17,156 nucleotides of DNA. Source: CAZFUY01 sp964522445 (GTDB lineage Bacteria > Pseudomonadota > Gammaproteobacteria > SZUA-229). Shown in pieces: positions 13,122-17,156 of this stretch. The notes beneath the pieces are model-generated. The model ran no database searches, was not told the DNA's origin, and was given only the letters and a program-made list of their open reading frames with translations. A program made the position numbers and the translations under genes. Positions within the stretch are counted from its first letter, which is position 1. Every line of letters begins with the position of its first letter. The stretch is from the NCBI GenBank assembly GCA_964522445.1, contig CAZFUY010000068.1, forward strand, positions 1 through 17,156, read 5' to 3'.

Positions 13122-16100
13122 ATGTTTAACCTCTCTCACACCAATATCCGAAATGAAACCGATACCAATAGTTTTCGCCGTGGCTTGCGCTACTTTGAGC
13201 AAGGTCTGGTAAAGAGCCTGGATGTCGAACAGGTTGATGTGGATATGATTGTGCTTATGGCGCGTGTTCAGGGAAATAGTGCCATACCCTATCATTTAGA
13301 GGTCGACATTGAAAAGTCCGTAGCTGACACGGTGATTATAAATGGCCAGTGCAGCTGCCCGGTGCAACATAACTGCAAACATGTGGTTGCAGTTTGCCTT
13401 GAGTATGCGTCCAATGTTAAACAGGGGCATGCGAATGTTGATGCCAGCCTGTCCTGGTTAAATGGCTTTATTGATGCCAGCACACCCAATAACAACATCA
13501 GTCCTTTGGCGACTGAATCTATTTTTTATTTATTAAAACCGTCAGACAAACCCAATGAGCTTGCCGTTAGTTTAGCGGTCTGCCGGCACTTAAAAAAAGG
13601 CGGACTGGGAAAAAGTAGACGCACTGATCTTTATCGCATTGTTAACCAGTACTCCCGCGCCAGTTATGTTCAAGAAAGTGACATAGATATTGCGAAATTA
13701 TTAGAAGCTCAAAATAACAGCATGTGGGCCGGCACCCAAAATTATGTGATCAAGGGCGAGTTAGGATTTTTAACCTTAATAAAAATACTCAACAGCGGCC
13801 GTGGCATGTATAAAAGCTCTGACCAGCCTTTTATACAACGCGGTGCATCACGCCCGCTTAACCTGCACTGGCATAAAGAAAAAAATGGTGACTGCCGACT
13901 GAATATTAATGTTGAGCCTGCGGCCCTGGTTCTGAATACGGTTCCGGCTTTATATTTTGATATCGATAACAATGAAATTGGCTCATTGGTCAATGCAGAT
14001 TTTAATGCTCAACAATGGGATTTATTATTAAACGTGCCGACGGTGCATGCGGATAACTGCGCCGTTTTTAGCCAGCACCTTATTACCCAATTACCTAACA
14101 TATGCATTCCTCCGCCTATTGAAATTGAAACCGTAACCATCGAAAACGAGCAGCCAAAGCCCCGCCTGGAATTATTCATTGATCATTCAACTGAAACACT
14201 CACGCACATTATGCGCTTACGTTTTGCCTATGCTGAAACTGAAATTTCAGTAATGCCGGTGTTACCCATATTAAACACGCTTGAGGATGATCGCATCATC
14301 AGCGTGCACCGTGATATTGATTTAGAAGAACACTATATGGAGCGTATCTTTGAAGAAGGTTTCCAGAGTGTAGTACTCAATCTTGAAGATCATTCCGCGG
14401 AACTTCCGGTCGATTCAGAACGCGGCGACTTTGGCTTTGTTAGCCCGACAGATTTAACGCCGATGCAATCACTGGAATGCTGGCGCATTTTTATTGAAGA
14501 CACGATTCCAGCATTAAAAAAGGAAGGCTGGGAAATCAGCTTTGATCCAAGTTTTAAATTACAGTTTCATCAGGTAAAAAGCTGGAAAGATGAACTGGAA
14601 GCCACGATTGGTGAAAATGGCGATGACGATGCCGTAAAAGGCAATAACGACTGGTTTGAGCTACGTTTTGATTTAGATGTTAACGGTAAAAAAGTACCTT
14701 TGCTGCCCCTGGTTGCCAATGTGCTTAAACATTACGACCCCAGCGATTTACCCAAAAATCTCACCCTGCCACTGCCCGCTTATATGGGCGAAGGTCAATA
14801 CATAAAAATACCCGCTGAGCGCATCCAGCCTATTTGCGAAATTTTATATGAGTTGTATGACCACCAGGCGCTTTCTGCTGAACACTTTAATCACGAAAAA
14901 GGCAGCATACAATTAAGCCGTTTCGATGCGGTGCGCCTCGCTGAGCTCGAAGACAATAATGAAGCCACCTGGCATGGTGGAAAAGCCATGCGCTCGCTCG
15001 GACGTAAACTTAAAAATTTTAAGGGCATTAAAAATGTTGCACCACCACGCGGTTTAAAAACCGAGTTACGGGACTACCAGCAACAGGGCTTAAACTGGCT
15101 ACAGTTTTTACGCAGCTATCAGTTCAATGGCATTCTTGCAGATGACATGGGTTTAGGTAAAACAGTACAGACCCTTGCCCATCTATTAAAAGAAAAACAG
15201 GCAAAACGTTTAAACAAACCCTGTTTAATTGTAGCCCCTACCAGCTTAATGAGTAACTGGCGTCGCGAAGCTGAGCGGTTTACACCTAAACTCAGTGTAT
15301 TGATTTTACAGGGCGCTGATCGTAAAAAATATTTTGAAGACATCAATAATTATGATTTAGTGTTGACTACTTTTCCACTAATTGTGCGCGACCAGGAAAC
15401 CTTACTGGCACACAATTATTATTACTTAATTCTCGATGAAGCTCAGGTAATAAAAAATCCAAATGCGAAAGCCGCGAAACTGGTGCGTGAAATTAATGCC
15501 GAGCATCGCTTATGCATTACCGGCACACCGATGGAAAACCACCTGGGTGAGCTATGGGCATTGTTCGATTTTTTAATGCCCGGTTTTTTAGGCAATAGTA
15601 AAACCTTTACCCAACAGTTTCGCAACCCTATTGAAAAACATGCTAAAAATGAAATACGCCAGCGTTTAGTGCAGCGGATCACACCTTTTATGTTGCGCCG
15701 CAGTAAAAGCGAAGTCGTAAAAGAACTGCCGGATAAAACTGAAATTATACGTTCGGTTTCATTCGATAAAAAACAGGCTGCGCTTTATGAAAGTATTCGT
15801 TTATCGATGCAGAAAAAAGTCCGCGATGCGATAAAAGACAAGGGATTATCACGCAGCCATATCACCATACTTGATGCTTTATTAAAGCTACGCCAAACCT
15901 GTTGCGATCCGCAACTCATGTCACTACCGCAGGCTAAAAAAGTGAAGTCGTCGGCTAAATTAGAAATGCTCATGGAAATGCTGCCGGAAATGGTTGAGGA
16001 AGGTCGGAAAATTTTAATTTTTTCACAGTTCACAAAAATGCTGGGCATTATTGAAGAGCAGTTAAAAGATTATAAAATCAGTTACACCAAGCTCACCGGC

Positions 16101-16475
16101 CAAACCACAAAGCGTGAGCAGGCCATCGACAGGTTTCGTAATGGCAAGGTTGATGTTTTTTTAATTAGCCTTAAAGCCGGCGGAGTTGGCCTTAACTTAA
16201 CCGAAGCCGATACGGTTATTCACTACGACCCCTGGTGGAACCCGGCCGTCGAAAATCAGGCAACCGATAGAGCGCACCGCATTGGCCAGAACAAAGCGGT
16301 ATTTGTATATAAGTTAATTATTGAAAACACATTAGAAGAAAAAATCATGGCGATGCAGGCACGCAAAAAAGCGCTGGCGGACGGGGTTTATGATAAAGAT
16401 AAATCAGCTAAAGATATGAAGTTAACCGCCGATGATTTACAGGAATTGTTTGCGCCGCTGGTGCAACAGCCTTAG
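13122..16475 (+). CDS. SNF2-family helicase-like ATPase with N-terminal SWIM zinc finger
   Basis: A 1117-residue protein from ATG 13122, with only a weak CAGG upstream. An N-terminal SWIM motif CSCPVQHNCKH (Cys77, Cys79, Cys84, His86) should bind zinc. A long region without known motifs (about 100-620) follows. The SNF2 core starts near 645 (LRDYQQQGLNWLQFL). It has Walker A DDMGLGKT (Lys680), motif II DEAQ (772-775, the Q replacing the usual H of DEAH), CITGTPMENHLGELW, and motif VI ATDRAHRIGQ (1047-1056) with the arginine fingers. These enzymes translocate on double-stranded DNA to remodel protein-DNA complexes. The bacterial SWIM-SNF2 type is widespread, but its targets are poorly known. 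The gene is intact and runs opposite to the tRNA and merR genes on either side. Confidence 0.95.
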   Translation: MFNLSHTNIRNETDTNSFRRGLRYFEQGLVKSLDVEQVDVDMIVLMARVQGNSAIPYHLEVDIEKSVADTVIINGQCSCPVQHNCKHVVAVCLEYASNVKQGHANVDASLSWLNGFIDASTPNNNISPLATESIFYLLKPSDKPNELAVSLAVCRHLKKGGLGKSRRTDLYRIVNQYSRASYVQESDIDIAKLLEAQNNSMWAGTQNYVIKGELGFLTLIKILNSGRGMYKSSDQPFIQRGASRPLNLHWHKEKNGDCRLNINVEPAALVLNTVPALYFDIDNNEIGSLVNADFNAQQWDLLLNVPTVHADNCAVFSQHLITQLPNICIPPPIEIETVTIENEQPKPRLELFIDHSTETLTHIMRLRFAYAETEISVMPVLPILNTLEDDRIISVHRDIDLEEHYMERIFEEGFQSVVLNLEDHSAELPVDSERGDFGFVSPTDLTPMQSLECWRIFIEDTIPALKKEGWEISFDPSFKLQFHQVKSWKDELEATIGENGDDDAVKGNNDWFELRFDLDVNGKKVPLLPLVANVLKHYDPSDLPKNLTLPLPAYMGEGQYIKIPAERIQPICEILYELYDHQALSAEHFNHEKGSIQLSRFDAVRLAELEDNNEATWHGGKAMRSLGRKLKNFKGIKNVAPPRGLKTELRDYQQQGLNWLQFLRSYQFNGILADDMGLGKTVQTLAHLLKEKQAKRLNKPCLIVAPTSLMSNWRREAERFTPKLSVLILQGADRKKYFEDINNYDLVLTTFPLIVRDQETLLAHNYYYLILDEAQVIKNPNAKAAKLVREINAEHRLCITGTPMENHLGELWALFDFLMPGFLGNSKTFTQQFRNPIEKHAKNEIRQRLVQRITPFMLRRSKSEVVKELPDKTEIIRSVSFDKKQAALYESIRLSMQKKVRDAIKDKGLSRSHITILDALLKLRQTCCDPQLMSLPQAKKVKSSAKLEMLMEMLPEMVEEGRKILIFSQFTKMLGIIEEQLKDYKISYTKLTGQTTKREQAIDRFRNGKVDVFLISLKAGGVGLNLTEADTVIHYDPWWNPAVENQATDRAHRIGQNKAVFVYKLIIENTLEEKIMAMQARKKALADGVYDKDKSAKDMKLTADDLQELFAPLVQQP

Positions 16476-16510
16476 GTTAAATTTTAGCTGGCTTGTTTAT
16501 TTTATTTCCT

Positions 16511-16543
16511 CCCTCACTCTGGCCCTCTCCCAGAGGGAGAGGG
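16511..16543 (+). repeat. CCCTCAC...CCCTCTCCC repeat with strong hairpin, copy 1
   Basis: Contains CCCTCTCCC (16523-16531) and GGGAGAGGG (16535-16543), a perfect 9-bp stem with AGA loop. This type of element is common in proteobacterial intergenic DNA. It could slow RNA polymerase about 50 bases past the SNF2-type stop, but no U-run follows. Confidence 0.75.
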
Positions 16544-16545
16544 AA

Positions 16546-16629
16546 ATCACGATGTTCGTTTAATTTTATAATTACATCAGGCTTACACTCACCCTCTGAT
16601 AGAGTGAATATCACAATGCTCGTTTAATT
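16546..16629 (+). repeat. Pair of 20-base direct repeats
   Basis: ATCACGATGTTCGTTTAATT at 16546-16565 and ATCACAATGCTCGTTTAATT at 16610-16629 match at 18 of 20 positions. Each lies just after a CCCTC-type segment, so a larger unit of about 64 bases seems to have been duplicated and then to have diverged. Confidence 0.7.
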
Positions 16630-16650
16630 CTTTAAAGAACATCTTGATCC

Positions 16651-16683
16651 CCTTCTCACTCTGGGAGAGGGCTGGGGTGAGGG
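16651..16683 (-). repeat. CCCTCAC...CCCTCTCCC repeat, copy 2 (inverted)
   Basis: The minus strand reads CCCTCACCCCAGCCCTCTCC then CAGAGTGAGAAGG, the same family as copy 1 in opposite orientation. Its second arm has diverged (GTGAGAAGG), so the hairpin is weaker. Confidence 0.7.
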
Positions 16684-16782
16684 TAGCAAACGCTCCCATA
16701 CTCTACATAGGAATCAGATTATTTTTAAGCAATGATTTAAATATGGCTTAACAGAACTTCCTGCCGAGTGTGCGGAAGCTAT

Positions 16783-17139
16783 TTACTTTTTCAAGGTCTG
16801 CAAAATTTCTTCCAGCTCATTTCTGATTTGCTTAACCAGCTGGTTGCTTTGCGAGGTATCTTCTTTTGCGGTTTCACCGGTTAATTGCTGACGCGCACCA
16901 CCAATAGTGAAGCCCTGATCATATAACAGGCTGCGGATTTGACGAATTAAAATAACATCATGACGCTGGTAGTAACGACGATTTCCGCGACGCTTTACCG
17001 GCTTTAACTGTGTAAATTCCTGCTCCCAATAGCGAAGTACGTGGGGTTTTACACCACACAGCTCACTCACCTCACCGATGGTGAAATAGCGTTTGCTGGG
17101 TATTACGGGTAATTCGTTATTATTGCTGGCTTCCAGCAT
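16783..17139 (-). CDS. MerR-family transcriptional regulator of the ihfA-linked type
   Basis: I choose ATG 17137-17139 (118 residues); a TTG at 17146-17148 in the same frame would overlap the apparent ihfA stop. The winged-helix N-terminal domain reads YFTIGEVSELCGVKPHVLRY, then WEQEF, then the wing RRGNRRYYQRHDV, followed by IRQIRSLLYDQGFTIGGARQ. A short coiled coil (NQLVKQIRNELEEILQTLKK) would form the dimer. There is no cysteine-rich effector site, so metal sensing is unlikely. Small MerR proteins of this kind lie directly after ihfA in Pseudomonas and relatives; their regulon is poorly defined. Here it is cotranscribed with the gene to its right and convergent with the SNF2-type gene. Confidence 0.88.
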   Translation of the reverse strand: MLEASNNNELPVIPSKRYFTIGEVSELCGVKPHVLRYWEQEFTQLKPVKRRGNRRYYQRHDVILIRQIRSLLYDQGFTIGGARQQLTGETAKEDTSQSNQLVKQIRNELEEILQTLKK

Positions 17140-17144
17140 ATGCC

Positions 17145-17156
17145 TCAACTCTTTGT
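17145..17156 (-). CDS. ihfA: Probable last codons of ihfA (IHF alpha subunit)
   Basis: On the minus strand the last 12 bases read ACA AAG AGT TGA, that is T-K-S-stop, five bases before the merR ATG. From memory, Pseudomonas IHF alpha ends in AGTKS, and ihfA precedes this merR type. Four codons alone prove nothing; the call rests on the context. Confidence 0.42.
   Translation of the reverse strand, partial: TKS

Larger units (their letters stand above)
16476..16782. other. Repeat-rich region between convergent genes
   Basis: About 300 bases between the SNF2-type gene and merR, whose 3' ends face each other. It is mostly repeat: two inverted CCCTCAC/CCCTCTCCC elements and a 20-base direct repeat. 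A weak stem CTTCC...GGAAG at 16757-16778 lies just after the merR stop but lacks a clean U-run. Confidence 0.6.

Noticed and set aside
16523..16543. Rho-independent terminator of the SNF2-type gene
   Set aside because: The 9-bp stem is strong, but neither strand has a U-run directly after it; better explained as a dispersed repeat.

Overview
The window looks like chromosomal DNA of a gammaproteobacterium, taken from a draft or metagenome assembly. The right end carries merR (minus), apparently preceded by the last codons of ihfA, and a tRNA-Pro(GGG) gene lies further along on the same strand. From memory, this matches the pheST-ihfA-merR-tRNA-Pro order of Pseudomonas and relatives. The codons are moderately AT-rich and the envelope genes are Gram-negative in type. 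A run of exactly 100 N (2340-2439) is a scaffold gap of unknown true length.

Layout. 1-529: 3' part of a HipA-like kinase gene cut by the window edge. 530-1235: mostly non-coding, with one possible small ORF and a palindromic repeat. 1236-2099: exported cysteine-rich protein of unknown function. 2340-7860: a compact plus-strand operon encoding an RND/MMPL transporter (5' end lost in the gap), a TetR-type regulator, a periplasmic LolA-like protein and a DUF1302-like outer-membrane beta-barrel. Together these could carry a hydrophobic substrate from inner to outer membrane under local control. An acidic SGF motif occurs twice in the transporter and twice in the N-terminal linker of the barrel, which hints at docking.

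7861-12872 is an AT-rich accessory stretch. It holds a TPR-membrane protein, a membrane-anchored pentapeptide-repeat protein and an anchored protein with three 37-residue W/YYRD repeats. Between them lie decayed coding remnants and three copies of a ~50-bp near-palindrome centred on TCTAATATTAGA. The copies separate the genes like cassette borders, and one abuts what looks like the tail of a REP-associated transposase. 12873-12949 is tRNA-Pro. 13122-16475 encodes a SWIM-SNF2 helicase-like ATPase, divergent from the tRNA. 16476-16782 holds CCCTCAC/CCCTCTCCC-type repeats. 16783-17156 holds merR and the likely ihfA end.

The best candidates for new biology are the SGF motif shared across the envelope operon, the loss of the usual acidic residue in the first half of the transporter, and the palindrome-delimited cassettes. 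All family names come from recognition of motifs by eye; no searches were run.
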